DNA from: Bacteroidetes oral taxon 274 str. F0058
GTDB taxonomy: Bacteria; Bacteroidota; Bacteroidia; Bacteroidales; Paludibacteraceae
Assembly: GCA_000163695.1 (NCBI GenBank)
Contig: GG774889.1
Coordinates: forward strand, 1,199,941 to 1,263,940
Length of the DNA stretch: 64,000 nucleotides
Direction of reading: 5' to 3'
Shown: positions 41,928-51,250 of the stretch, one piece after another
Layout of the letters: each line of letters begins with the position of its first letter
Position numbering within the stretch: the first letter of the stretch is position 1
Notes under the pieces: generated by a model
Database searches by the model: none
Told to the model about the DNA's origin: nothing
The model's input: only the letters and a program-made list of their open reading frames with translations
Translations under genes and position numbers: made by a program

Positions 41928-42332
41928 ATGAAAAAGATTTTAGAATTAATCTTAGTAGTTGTGTTGCTTGGCTCGTGTGGACTTCGTAGAGACGTGGAAA
42001 GATTAGGGACAACTATAAGAAGCCCGTATAAGGGACAAGTTACCATATTGGAAGAAGGAAGTGATGTTCCAGAAGGAGCCGAGCGAGTAGCCTCTATTTT
42101 TATAGGAGATAAAGGACTGACGACTAAATGTAATTATGATTACGTTATGGCAGATTTGATGAAAACAGCCGCACGTTACGGAGCTAATTATGTTATTTTA
42201 ACAAGCAGGGAAAAACCAAGCTTTTGGACAACAACCTGCCATCAGGTAAGGGCATTAGCCTATTGGGTTGACCCGAGTTTGCTTAACAAGCAAAAAGAAG
42301 TTAAGAAAGAAGAAAAAAATACTGATGAATGA
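41928..42332 (+). CDS. small lipoprotein
   Basis: A 134-residue protein with an SPII signal (VVLLGSC-GLRR). The body has VTILEEGSDVPEGAERVASIFIGDKG, then a cysteine pair region (TKCNYDYVMADLMKTAARYGANYVILTS) that resembles the fold of RcsF/DUF4156-type lipoproteins. The leader before the ATG (AAAAAATAGGAGAATAAAAAA) is nearly repeated before the genes at 42414 and 43152. Function unknown. Confidence 0.72.
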   Translation: MKKILELILVVVLLGSCGLRRDVERLGTTIRSPYKGQVTILEEGSDVPEGAERVASIFIGDKGLTTKCNYDYVMADLMKTAARYGANYVILTSREKPSFWTTTCHQVRALAYWVDPSLLNKQKEVKKEEKNTDE

Positions 42333-42413
42333 TGTACCCTACTCTATCAATAAGTATCTGTAAAACAAATATATAAATGAATTAGTGAATAATAAAAAAT
42401 GGAGATTGGAAAA

Positions 42414-43132
42414 ATGAAAAAGATTACATTTATTTTAATTACGATTTTTTCGCTTGTATGCTTATTTTCGTGTGAGAAAAAAACAGGATGGGGAGGTAAA
42501 AAACCCGATATACCTGAAAAGCCTATCAATGGTATATCCGTAGGTTTTATGGTAAATATGATACCGGGATTTGCTCCAAGAAAAGTAACTTTTATTAACA
42601 TGACTAGGGGACAAGCGTCTCGATGTGTTTTCGATTTTGGCGATGGTTCTACTGCCGAAGTGGAACTAGGAGGATTAATTTCCCATACCTTCGAAAAAGG
42701 AGTATATAATGTAAAATTAAAAGCTTTCGACAATCAAGGCAATGAAAAAACAACAAGCAAAATGCTGCACATTTATTCGGCGTTACAGATAAAATCATTG
42801 ACTTTACTGCAATACCCTCTTAAAATTTTAAATTAATTCATCAAAACGGAGAGGCATCTTGGTTGGATTATAGAGCAAAAGATATCGCTCCTTCTGAACT
42901 TCCGTATACTTTTAAAGATGGATTTCCTGTTACTCTGACCAATTCTAATTTCAAATACGAATTAAATTTTTACGATTATGACCCTGTCGGTCAAGACGAG
43001 TGGATGGGAGGATATTATTTTTATATAAAAAATTGGATGAATAAAAGCGGAAGTGAGCTGCCCGGTAAGATAAATTTTAAAAATTCTGACTCAGAACTCA
43101 AGTTTGAATTAAATGTTAATTGGATATTATAA
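42414..43132 (+). pseudogene. decayed PKD/C2-like lipoprotein (deletion plus frameshift)
   Basis: This is a paralogue of the intact gene at 21511-22224. The first frame (42414-42836) has an SPII signal (CLFSC-EKK) and a PKD domain (CVFDFGDGSTA, HTFEKGVYNVKLKAFDN) and stops after LTLLQYPLKILN. The second frame (to 43132) resumes in another phase with NGEASWLDYRAKDIAP and holds the C2-like FYDYDPVGQDEWMGGYYF. Alignment with the intact copy suggests loss of about 16 codons with a phase change near 42820-42840, in a run of A and T. A sequencing error could explain the shift but not the missing residues. The true start is 42414; the ATG at 42399 is a mutated ribosome-binding site. Confidence 0.75.
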
Positions 43133-43151
43133 AAAATAGGAGATTAAAAAG

Positions 43152-43499
43152 ATGAAAAAGATTGTTGTATTGTTGGCAGTAGCCGTGTTGATGTCAGTAT
43201 CTGCCTTTTCGCAGAAGCCTACATATTACGCGAAAGTAAATAAAGTAGAAGGCTTATATATATATGTGAACGCTGAGCCCGTAGACCAGTACGAAGAGTT
43301 GGGGTATCTGAAAAAAAAAGGTCTTTGGTGGCAGTGTCAATATACTGAGGTTTTTAATTATTTTTTTAAAAGGTGTAAAAAGGAATATCCCAGAGCGAAC
43401 GCACTTATCTTGTATTTATCTGCCGAAGGAGGTAAAGCAACAGCTATCTATATTCCTGATGTAGAAAAAGTAAAAGGGGCAGAACTGCCCACTAAGTAA
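43152..43499 (+). CDS. small secreted protein of unknown function
   Basis: A 115-residue protein with an SPI signal peptide (VLMSVSAFSQ) and a compact mature domain rich in aromatics and lysine (YYAKVNKVEGLYIYVNAEPV, KKKGLWWQCQYTEVFNYFFKRC). It has two cysteines, possibly a disulfide. It lies 19 bp after the broken PKD gene and shares its leader sequence. Not recognised. Confidence 0.68.
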   Translation: MKKIVVLLAVAVLMSVSAFSQKPTYYAKVNKVEGLYIYVNAEPVDQYEELGYLKKKGLWWQCQYTEVFNYFFKRCKKEYPRANALILYLSAEGGKATAIYIPDVEKVKGAELPTK

Positions 43500-43709
43500 C
43501 AGCGAATTACATTTAACATAATATAAATTATAGGCATTAAAAACTTGTGGCAATTTAGCCTATCAAATTCTATTATGTCCGACTACAAAAGTAGTATATT
43601 TTTTCAAATTTTCTACAAAAAAATAAAATTTTTTGATCTCTATTGAATTTATACCTAATTTTGTTCAATGATTTTTGAATATCAACTAATTATAAATAAA
43701 TGATAGTCA

Positions 43710-44321
43710 ATGGTTTCTTTGAAGTTTTTGACCGAAGTATACGAATTAATTGGTGAACAAGGCTATGCAATAAGTTTTTCGCCTGCAAAACAAAAAAATT
43801 TTTTGATGTACTGCAACGGTAATTTCATCGGGGGCTTATTCGACGAAGCCTTGTACTTTGTCTTTACCGACAGAGTAAACGAGATGTTGGGAAACCCCGA
43901 ATCCGAATACCGTGGCTACTCTACTACGGCACAGCATAGAATGCTCCGTTGTCCTTTGGAATTGGGCAAGCAGGCTTTGAAGACAATCTATACTGAAAAA
44001 TTCGAAGGGAGCAGGCTTGTATACGATATGACATATACGAGTATCGGTGCGTCTGTCCTCGAAGATTTCTATGATGACAACGTCGTTTTTCTACGGTTTT
44101 GCTACGAAAACGGCTTACTGAAAAAATCTCCACTCGACAAAAAAAGCCGAATAATCCGAACGGTTTACATCAAAAGCGATTTAACGGAGCGAGGAGTGAA
44201 ATATTTCTATCTATTGTTGCGTAAGTTTCTGGTATTCTATGACAATAAAGGAAAAACGGATTTGGAGAAAATGCTAAACCGCTGGCTTGGTAGTTTTCAG
44301 GAAAATGCCGATAGTTTATAG
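43710..44321 (+). CDS. TfoX-like N-terminal domain protein
   Basis: A 203-residue cytosolic protein. Residues 20-60 (FLMYCNGNFIGGLFDEALYFVFTDRVNEML) fit the TfoX N-terminal domain, a small fold linked to competence regulation in Proteobacteria but found in many unrelated proteins. The C-terminal half is basic and unrecognised (LDKKSRIIRTVYIKSDLTERG). Assignment is by pattern only. It converges with prfA. Confidence 0.55.
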   Translation: MVSLKFLTEVYELIGEQGYAISFSPAKQKNFLMYCNGNFIGGLFDEALYFVFTDRVNEMLGNPESEYRGYSTTAQHRMLRCPLELGKQALKTIYTEKFEGSRLVYDMTYTSIGASVLEDFYDDNVVFLRFCYENGLLKKSPLDKKSRIIRTVYIKSDLTERGVKYFYLLLRKFLVFYDNKGKTDLEKMLNRWLGSFQENADSL

Positions 44322-44406
44322 ATTTAGTATCAAGACAGATACCAGAAACAGTATATATCTCTACAATTTCGAAATCATTGTTTTTCAAGTTATTTGCCTA
44401 TACTAC

Positions 44407-45489
44407 TTACAACTTACTATCTTTTAGGCGTTCGGCATTTTCGGCAATGGTAAGTTGGTCGATACACTCCTGAATATCGCCGCCAACAAAGGCTGGCAGA
44501 TTGTATGCGGTATAATTGATTCTGTGGTCGGTTATACGTCCCTGAGGATAGTTGTATGTGCGTATCTTGGCACTACGGTCGCCGCTTGATACCATTGTCT
44601 TGCGCTTGGAGGCAATATCGTCTATATACTTCTGGTATTCAATATTATATATTCTCGTACGTAGCTCGGTCATAGCCTTGGCTTTGTTCTTCAGCTGCGA
44701 CTTCTCGTCTTGGCACTGTACGGTGATTCCCGTGGGGATATGAACGAGTCTGATAGCCGAATATGTGGTGTTTACCGACTGTCCGCCGTGTCCCGAAGCA
44801 CAGAATATATCGGTTCTGATATCGCTCTCTTTGATTTCTATATCGAACTCTTCGGCTTCGGGCAGTACGGCGACCGTGGCAGCCGAAGTGTGTACCCTAC
44901 CCTGACTCTCGGTAGCCGGCACACGCTGTACGCGGTGTACGCCGCTCTCGTACTTCAATGTACCGTATACGTTATCGCCCGATACGCTGAAGATAATCTC
45001 TTTGTATCCGCCCATCGTACCTTCGGTAAATGAGGTTACTTCGGTCTTCCACCCCCTCGATTCGCAATATCGGGCATACATCTTGAATAGGTCGCCCGCA
45101 AAAATGGCTGCCTCGTCGCCTCCTGTGCCTCCGCGTATCTCGACGATGGCATTTTTGCCGTCTTGGGGGTCTGCCGGCACAAGCAGTAGTTTTATCTCCT
45201 CCTCCAGAGGCTCTATACGTGGCGTAACGGCGTCTATCTCTTGCCTTGCCATCTCGCGAAGTTCTTCGTCTTTTTCGGTTGCCAACAGGTCGGTTGCCTC
45301 CTGCAGATTTTTGAGCAGAAGTGAGTATTCATCACGTTTTTTTATGATTTTCTCCAAATCGGCATACTCTTTGTTGAGCTTAACAAATCGCTTGGTATCC
45401 GCTATTATAGCAGGGTCGGTGATGAGCGTAGATATTTCGTCGAACTTCGAAGACAGTCCGTCGAGTCTATTTAAAAGATTATTTTCCAC
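44407..45489 (-). CDS. prfA: peptide chain release factor 1
   Basis: A 360-residue class I release factor that reads UAA and UAG. The stop-codon tripeptide is PAT (HRVQRVPATESQGRVHTSAA) and the peptidyl-hydrolysis motif GGQ lies in SGHGGQSVNTTYSAIR. The start is GTG at 45489 (VENNLLNRLDGLSSKF). A longer frame begins with a TTG at 45519 that is part of the TACCTTTG promoter at 45517-45524, so it is rejected. Confidence 0.95.
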   Translation of the reverse strand: MENNLLNRLDGLSSKFDEISTLITDPAIIADTKRFVKLNKEYADLEKIIKKRDEYSLLLKNLQEATDLLATEKDEELREMARQEIDAVTPRIEPLEEEIKLLLVPADPQDGKNAIVEIRGGTGGDEAAIFAGDLFKMYARYCESRGWKTEVTSFTEGTMGGYKEIIFSVSGDNVYGTLKYESGVHRVQRVPATESQGRVHTSAATVAVLPEAEEFDIEIKESDIRTDIFCASGHGGQSVNTTYSAIRLVHIPTGITVQCQDEKSQLKNKAKAMTELRTRIYNIEYQKYIDDIASKRKTMVSSGDRSAKIRTYNYPQGRITDHRINYTAYNLPAFVGGDIQECIDQLTIAENAERLKDSKL

Positions 45490-45516
45490 TATTTTGATGT
45501 AAAAATTATTACGGTG

Positions 45517-45524
45517 CAAAGGTA
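45517..45524 (-). promoter_or_regulatory. -7 promoter element of prfA
   Basis: On the minus strand this reads TACCTTTG, 28 bp before the GTG start. Confidence 0.6.
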
Positions 45525-45593
45525 CAAAATAATTTTTAGTTACACTCTTACAGGTCGTTTACCGAGACGTATAAGAATGAGCAATATTTTTAT

Positions 45594-45601
45594 TACCTTT
45601 G
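45594..45601 (+). promoter_or_regulatory. -7 promoter element of the M20 peptidase gene
   Basis: TACCTTTG lies 50 bp before the ATG at 45651, divergent from prfA. Confidence 0.55.
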
Positions 45602-45650
45602 TGGCATAGTTTTTTCTATTCGAATAAATAATCATAAAAATCATAATACT

Positions 45651-47006
45651 ATGCAAGTGAGAAATTATATCAAAGAGAACGAAAAGCGTTTCTACGACGA
45701 GCTTTTTTCGTTGATTCGTATCCCTTCTATCAGTGCACAGTCGGAGCACAAGGAGGATATGATACGCTGTGCCGAACGATGGCGTGAACTCTTGCTCCAA
45801 GCGGGCGTCGACAGATGCGACATTATGCCGACAAGTGGCAATCCCATCGTTTTTGCCGAAAAACGTGTGTCGGGAGCTGTTCGTACGGTGCTTGTATACG
45901 GTCATTACGACGTTATGCCGGCAGAACCGCTCGAACTGTGGTCGTCTGCCCCATTCGAACCCGAAATAAGAGACGGCAAAATATGGGCTCGCGGTGCCGA
46001 CGACGATAAGGGTCAGTCGTTTATGCAACTAAAAGCATTCGAATATTTGGTCAAAAACCAAGAGCTCAAATGTAACGTCAAGTTTATCCTCGAAGGCGAA
46101 GAGGAGATAGGCTCGCCCTCGCTCGATAAGTTCCTCAGAGACAACAAAGAGCTACTGAAAGCCGATGTCATACTTGTCTCGGATACTTCGATGATAAGCA
46201 AGGCTACGCCGTCGCTTACAACGGGACTGCGTGGATTGGCATATTGGCAAATAAAGGTAACCGGACCGAACCGCGACCTGCATTCGGGACACTTCGGAGG
46301 TGCTGTGGCAAACCCTATCAACGAACTTTGTAAGATTATTGCCCGTATGGTCGACGAAAACGGACGTATCACCATACCCGGCTTCTACGACGACGTGGTA
46401 GATATGACACCCGAAGAACACGAAAACTATGCACGCATACCCTTCGACGAAGAGGAGTACAAAAAAGCTATCGACATCACCGATGTAAAGGGCGAAGTAC
46501 ACTACTCTACCCTCGAACGCAACAGCTGCCGCCCGTCGTTTGACGTATGCGGTATCTGGGGAGGTTATCAGGGCGAAGGCTCTAAGACGGTGATACCCTC
46601 TGTGGCACAGGCGAAAGTATCTACTCGACTGGTAGCCAACCAAGACCACGAGAAGATATCGAAAATGTTCGTCGATTATGTAGCACAGATAGCCCCCAAA
46701 GGTGTACGCGTAGAGGTAACCCCGATGCATGGCGGTGAGGCATATCTCTGCCCGACAGACCATTTCGCATACCGTGCCGCCGAAAAAGGGTTCTACAAAG
46801 CATTCGGACAGAAGCCCGTCGGAGTACGTCGCGGAGGAAGTATACCTATCATTGCCAATTTCGAGAAAATATTGGGTATCAAGACTATATTAATGGGCTT
46901 CGGGCTTGAAGACGACGCTATTCACTCGCCCGACGAAAACTTCGACATCGATATTTTCCGTAAAGGCATCGAGGCTATCGTAGAATTTTACAAGAACCTC
47001 GAATAA
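45651..47006 (+). CDS. M20-family metallodipeptidase
   Basis: A 451-residue zinc peptidase without a signal peptide. Metal-site motifs are VYGHYDVMP, ARGADDDKGQ, the catalytic Glu pair in LEGEEEIGSPSL, and the dimerisation-domain histidine in RDLHSGHFGG; HSPDENFDID near the C-terminus supplies the last ligand. It belongs to the carnosinase/PepV-like dipeptidase branch. It likely finishes peptide digestion in an amino-acid-fermenting cell. A terminator follows at 47038. Confidence 0.92.
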   Translation: MQVRNYIKENEKRFYDELFSLIRIPSISAQSEHKEDMIRCAERWRELLLQAGVDRCDIMPTSGNPIVFAEKRVSGAVRTVLVYGHYDVMPAEPLELWSSAPFEPEIRDGKIWARGADDDKGQSFMQLKAFEYLVKNQELKCNVKFILEGEEEIGSPSLDKFLRDNKELLKADVILVSDTSMISKATPSLTTGLRGLAYWQIKVTGPNRDLHSGHFGGAVANPINELCKIIARMVDENGRITIPGFYDDVVDMTPEEHENYARIPFDEEEYKKAIDITDVKGEVHYSTLERNSCRPSFDVCGIWGGYQGEGSKTVIPSVAQAKVSTRLVANQDHEKISKMFVDYVAQIAPKGVRVEVTPMHGGEAYLCPTDHFAYRAAEKGFYKAFGQKPVGVRRGGSIPIIANFEKILGIKTILMGFGLEDDAIHSPDENFDIDIFRKGIEAIVEFYKNLE

Positions 47007-47037
47007 AGCGAGTTTATATCTTAGAGATTTTTACACG

Positions 47038-47073
47038 AAAAAGCCATTCTGCCCGATGTAGAACGGCTTTTTT
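47038..47073 (+). terminator. terminator after the M20 peptidase gene
   Basis: AAAAAGCCATTCT pairs, with one mismatch, with AGAACGGCTTTTTT, ending in six T's. Confidence 0.72.
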
Positions 47074-47224
47074 CGATTAGTAGGGGAAAACCGAAAATAA
47101 AAACATATCGAGCCGACAGATATATTTATTATAATCAAATACTTATGCAAATCAAACATAGATTTTACCCAAATCCACAGCAACAGAATACTTTTTTGGT
47201 ACAAGTCAATTGGTAAAAAAATAT

Positions 47225-47232
47225 TACCTTTG
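47225..47232 (+). promoter_or_regulatory. -7 promoter element of gapA
   Basis: TACCTTTG lies 45 bp before the ATG at 47277. Confidence 0.55.
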
Positions 47233-47276
47233 CAGACAAATTGGAAGAAACATAAACAAATAATATAAAATATAAT

Positions 47277-48275
47277 ATGGTTAAAGTAGGTATTAATGGT
47301 TTTGGTCGAATCGGTAGAATGGTATTCCGTGCTATCGTAGACAATTTTTCGAACGACGTTCAGGTGGTTGGTATCAACGACTTGTTGGAGCCGGCATATT
47401 TGGCTTATATGCTCAAATACGACTCTGTACACGGTCGCTTCAATCACGATGTGAAAGTGGAAGGCAACTTCCTTATCGTCAATGGCAATCGTATCCGCCT
47501 TACGGCAGAACGCGAGCCCTCGAACCTCAAATGGAACGAAGTGGGTGCCGAGGTAGTAGTCGAATCGACAGGTCTGTTCCTTACAGACGAAAAGTCGCGT
47601 CAGCACATCGCTGCAGGAGCTAAAAAAGTGATAATGTCGGCTCCGTCGAAAGACGACACTCCGATGTTCGTTTTCGGTGTGAACCACGAGAAATACGCAG
47701 GACAAGACATTATCTCGAATGCTTCGTGTACTACAAACTGCTTGGCTCCTCTGGCAAAGATTATCGACGAAAATTTCGGTATAGTAAAAGGCTTGATGAC
47801 AACAGTGCACGCTGCTACGGCAACTCAGAAAACCGTCGACGGACCGTCGCAAAAAGACTGGCGTGGCGGACGCGGTATATTGGAAAACATTATACCTTCG
47901 TCTACCGGTGCTGCCAAGGCTGTGGGTAAAGTATTGCCACACCTCAACGGCAAACTGACAGGTATGTCGTTCCGCGTACCGACATCTGACGTGTCGGTGG
48001 TAGACCTCACCGTAGTATTGGAAAAATCGGCTACTATGGAGCAGATAAACGCCGTAGTGAAAAAAGCATCGGAAACTAACCTCAAAGGTATACTCGGCTA
48101 TACGGAAGATGCCGTTGTCTCTACCGATTTCAGAGGCTGCTCGCTTACCTCCATCTACGACGCCACTGCCGGTATCGGTCTCGATGGCAACTTCGTAAAA
48201 CTCGTATCGTGGTACGACAACGAATGGGGATATTCGAACAAAGTAGTCGAAATGATTAAGGTGATTTCGAAGTAA
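47277..48275 (+). CDS. gapA: glyceraldehyde-3-phosphate dehydrogenase, type I
   Basis: A 332-residue glycolytic enzyme oxidising G3P with phosphate and NAD+. The Rossmann start is MVKVGINGFGRIGR, the catalytic Cys is in SNASCTTNCLAPLAK, the substrate-phosphate loop is SSTGAAKAVGKVLP, and SWYDNEWGYSNKVV closes the chain. It is monocistronic with its own promoter and terminator. Confidence 0.96.
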   Translation: MVKVGINGFGRIGRMVFRAIVDNFSNDVQVVGINDLLEPAYLAYMLKYDSVHGRFNHDVKVEGNFLIVNGNRIRLTAEREPSNLKWNEVGAEVVVESTGLFLTDEKSRQHIAAGAKKVIMSAPSKDDTPMFVFGVNHEKYAGQDIISNASCTTNCLAPLAKIIDENFGIVKGLMTTVHAATATQKTVDGPSQKDWRGGRGILENIIPSSTGAAKAVGKVLPHLNGKLTGMSFRVPTSDVSVVDLTVVLEKSATMEQINAVVKKASETNLKGILGYTEDAVVSTDFRGCSLTSIYDATAGIGLDGNFVKLVSWYDNEWGYSNKVVEMIKVISK

Positions 48276-48302
48276 TGTTTTAAACATTCATAATTATCTC
48301 CC

Positions 48303-48346
48303 AAAGGCTGTCTTATTAGGGTAATCACCCTGTAAGATAGCCTTTT
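48303..48346 (+). terminator. terminator after gapA
   Basis: AAAGGCTGTCTTA (48303-48315) pairs with TAAGATAGCCTTTT (48332-48345). The inner AGGG/CCCT extends the hairpin. Confidence 0.75.
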
Positions 48347-48420
48347 ATTTTGGGGTAGTTTTATCATTATTCTCCGTATACCGCCGCAAGCAATTTCCGT
48401 AACGAATATCAATCGAAACA

Positions 48421-48458
48421 AAACAGACACATCCATCTCTCGAATGTGCCTGTTTTTG
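48421..48458. terminator. hairpin terminator downstream of the S9 peptidase gene
   Basis: AAACAGACACAT (48421-48432) and ATGTGCCTGTTT (48444-48455) form a stem with one mismatch and A/T flanks, ending the minus-strand peptidase transcript. Confidence 0.6.
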
Positions 48459-48485
48459 TAGATAGCGATGTCTATTGCGACGGGT

Positions 48486-50630
48486 TTATTTATCTATTCC
48501 TACACGATTGAGGATAAAGGCAAACTCGAACGCCGTATCCTTGATACCGTCGTAACGCCCCGTAGCACCGCCGTGCCCCGATGTCATATCCATACGGAGG
48601 AGGAGTATGTTGTTGTCGGTTTTCAGAGAACGGAGTTTTGCCACATATTTGGCAGGCTCGTGGAAGAGTACCTGCGAGTCGTTGAGTCCGCCCGTTACAA
48701 GCATATTTGGATAATTCTGTGCTTTGATATTGTCGTAAGGCGAATATGATAGCATATAACGATAATACTCCTCTTCGGCGGGGTTGCCCCACTCTTCGTA
48801 TTCGCCTGTGGTCAGCGGCAGGCTTTCGTCGAGCATAGTGCTGATGACGTCGACAAAGGGTACCTGTGCCACAATAGTCTGATAGAGGTCGGGACGCATA
48901 TTGGCGACAGCACCCATAAGCAGCCCGCCTGCAGAACCGCCCATAGCTGCAAGTTTGGAGGCAGAGGTGTATTTTTCGTCGATAAGCAGTTGACTGCAAG
49001 CAACGAAATCGGTGAAAGTATTTTTCTTTTTGAGCAATTTACCGTCTTCGTACCACTGTTCGCCGAGGTCGCTACCGCCGCGTATCTGTGCTATGGCAAC
49101 GACGAAACCTCTATCGATGAGACTGTAATACGAGGCACTGAAATATACATCGGAGCTGACTCCATAGCTGCCGTAAGAATATATTAGTGCAGGAGCCGAG
49201 CCGTCGCGTTTGAGCCCTTTTTTATAAACGACAGCCATAGGTACTTTGACGCCGTCGGGAGCGGTAGCCCACAGGCGATGTACCTCGTAGTCGTCGGGGT
49301 CGAAGCCCGAGGGTACTTCCTGCTCTTTGAGCTTGGTACTGCTGCCGTCCGCCAAGTTATATTCGTATAACGTGGTCGGGCGATTGAGCGAGGTGTAAGT
49401 GTAACGGAACGTCTGCGAGTCGTACATCGGATTACCGCCGAGCCAAGCCGAATATACAGGCTCGGGGAACGATATGACACGGCTCTGCCCTCCTCCGACA
49501 GGGCGGGCTTCTATACGAGTGAGACCGTTTTTACGGAGTTCGAGGACGACGTAATTTTTCAGCACATCGATACTCTCGATACGTGTCAGGGTGTCGTGAG
49601 CTACAAACTCGTGCCAACGTTTGCGGTCGTCGTAGCCTGTCAGAGGCAACTCGTATATCTTACCATTGAGGTTGTTACGGTCTTTGTATCGAAGATAGAA
49701 ACGGTCTTGGTGTGGATATACCGAATACTCCACATCTTTGACCCGCGGCAGAAACACCGTAAAGTCGTCCGTCGGGCTATCGGCATAGACGTAACGCTCT
49801 TCGGACGTTGTGGAACTTGCACTCGATATCCAGATATGGCGTCGGAGCTTGTCTGCCGTTACGTAGGTCGAGAAACGGGCGTCTTTCTCCTCGTAGACGA
49901 CGACCGACTTCTTGGTATCGATATCGCTTCGACAGATACGGTACGACCGCAACGATTTATTGATAGTGCTGTAAAAAAGCGTTTTGTTGTCGTTAGCCCA
50001 AGCTGCCGAAGATGCTCCGTCGATACGGAAGTCGAGGTCTCTGCCCGAAGCAAGGTCTTTTATCTTCATAGTAAATTCGGCATACGAGCCCGTTTCGTTG
50101 TAAAAATAAGCAGCCTTGCCGTTGTCGGGACTTATGTAATAACTGCTGAAAATAAAAGCGTTCTTACCTTCTGCCATTTTGTTTACGTCGAAAATAATCT
50201 CTTCGGCAGCCTTCATAGAGCCTTTGCGACGGCAGAATGTACGATACTGCTTGCCTTTTTCGCTACGGCTGTAGTAGTAATATCCGTTTTTGAACGTCGG
50301 ATAACTCTCGTCGTCTTCTTTGATACGCCCGATTATCTCGTTGTAGATACGCTTCTGCAACTCTTTGGTAGACGCCATAACGGTATCGGTGTAGGCATTT
50401 TCGGCTTTCAGATAGTCGATTACTTTTGGGTTATTTTTGTCTTTGAGCCAATAGTAAGGGTCGATACGTTCGGTGCCGAAATTGACAAAAGTATCGGGGA
50501 TAGCTTCGGCTATCGGAGGTTTCGGAAAATCGCTTTGATTCATAATTTTAGAACTTTCTTTTTTGGTATTACACGATGTTATTGCTGACACAATGACGGC
50601 AAGCAACATTACTAAACTTATTTTTCTCAT
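48486..50630 (-). CDS. prolyl oligopeptidase-family (S9) lipoprotein, oligopeptidase B-like
   Basis: A 714-residue serine peptidase with an SPII signal (SAITSC-NTKK). An N-terminal beta-propeller (about 45-430) precedes an alpha/beta hydrolase domain with the catalytic Ser in GGSAGGLLMG and the catalytic His in MTSGHGGATGRYDG; the Asp lies between them. RIDPYYWLKDKNNPKV near the start is typical of oligopeptidase B, which cuts short peptides after basic residues. The envelope anchor fits extracellular peptide use. Confidence 0.92.
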   Translation of the reverse strand: MRKISLVMLLAVIVSAITSCNTKKESSKIMNQSDFPKPPIAEAIPDTFVNFGTERIDPYYWLKDKNNPKVIDYLKAENAYTDTVMASTKELQKRIYNEIIGRIKEDDESYPTFKNGYYYYSRSEKGKQYRTFCRRKGSMKAAEEIIFDVNKMAEGKNAFIFSSYYISPDNGKAAYFYNETGSYAEFTMKIKDLASGRDLDFRIDGASSAAWANDNKTLFYSTINKSLRSYRICRSDIDTKKSVVVYEEKDARFSTYVTADKLRRHIWISSASSTTSEERYVYADSPTDDFTVFLPRVKDVEYSVYPHQDRFYLRYKDRNNLNGKIYELPLTGYDDRKRWHEFVAHDTLTRIESIDVLKNYVVLELRKNGLTRIEARPVGGGQSRVISFPEPVYSAWLGGNPMYDSQTFRYTYTSLNRPTTLYEYNLADGSSTKLKEQEVPSGFDPDDYEVHRLWATAPDGVKVPMAVVYKKGLKRDGSAPALIYSYGSYGVSSDVYFSASYYSLIDRGFVVAIAQIRGGSDLGEQWYEDGKLLKKKNTFTDFVACSQLLIDEKYTSASKLAAMGGSAGGLLMGAVANMRPDLYQTIVAQVPFVDVISTMLDESLPLTTGEYEEWGNPAEEEYYRYMLSYSPYDNIKAQNYPNMLVTGGLNDSQVLFHEPAKYVAKLRSLKTDNNILLLRMDMTSGHGGATGRYDGIKDTAFEFAFILNRVGIDK

Positions 50631-50654
50631 ATCTATAAAATTTATTATTTAATT

Positions 50655-50680
50655 CTTTGGGTTAGACAAACCAATATTTA
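50655..50680. repeat. copy 1 of the GGGTnAGACAAA intergenic repeat
   Basis: Reads CTTTGGGTTAGACAAACC followed by AATATTTA. It overlaps the stop codon of the acetyltransferase at 50678 and is related to the copies at 52343 and 54441. Confidence 0.55.
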
Positions 50681-51133
50681 TTTGTGTCTCTTCATAATGT
50701 ATTTCAGCTTCGGAGTCTCAATTACCTCATCGATTTCAAACCCAAGTTTCTCATAAACCTTCTTTGCATTTTGGTTGAAATCAAAAACCGATAAAGAAAC
50801 ACTTTTAATATTATCGTCTTCAAAAATAAAATCTACAAATCCTTTTAGTGCCTCTGTACCAAAACCCAATCCTGTTTTTCGGGGATTTAACACATATCTG
50901 CCTATGTGTATATTATCTTTGTCAACTCGTACTTCTTGTATCATTCCGATAAATTCACCTTCATTGAAAATCGAAAACGTATTTTCCAATTCTTTTATTT
51001 TATCGCAGTTTAATGGATAAGAAATTTGAGTACCCATCCATTGCTCCTGAAACTCTTTTCCTTGTTCGTTGGACCATTCACATAAAAGTAAAGCATTGTC
51101 TTTATTTATCCCCCTTTCAAATCTGATATTCAT
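50678..51133 (-). CDS. GNAT-family N-acetyltransferase
   Basis: A 151-residue acetyltransferase that moves acetyl from acetyl-CoA to an amine. The fold is visible from GEFIGMIQEVRVDKDNIHIGRYVLNPRKTGLGFGTEAL (acetyl-CoA loop variant) to VFDFNQNAKKVYEKLGFEID. The start is ATG 51133 (MNIRFERG); a TTG two codons upstream is less likely. It is the last gene of a low-GC island (50.7-54.9 kb). Confidence 0.87.
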   Translation of the reverse strand: MNIRFERGINKDNALLLCEWSNEQGKEFQEQWMGTQISYPLNCDKIKELENTFSIFNEGEFIGMIQEVRVDKDNIHIGRYVLNPRKTGLGFGTEALKGFVDFIFEDDNIKSVSLSVFDFNQNAKKVYEKLGFEIDEVIETPKLKYIMKRHK

Positions 51134-51250
51134 ATTCAATCCTCACCAATTCAAGTTTATCCAATTCTATAATTATGACGTTCCATTTTTCGCAAGTAAG
51201 TAAAACTATTTTTGAGATTTTTATATTTCAAATATATTTCATTGTTCAAT

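Noticed and set aside
47031..48287. 418-codon open frame antisense to gapA
   Set aside because: A shadow of the conserved GAPDH gene with no family features.
49596..50588. 330-codon plus-strand frame inside the S9 peptidase gene
   Set aside because: A reverse-frame shadow of a clear peptidase; no promoter or motif.
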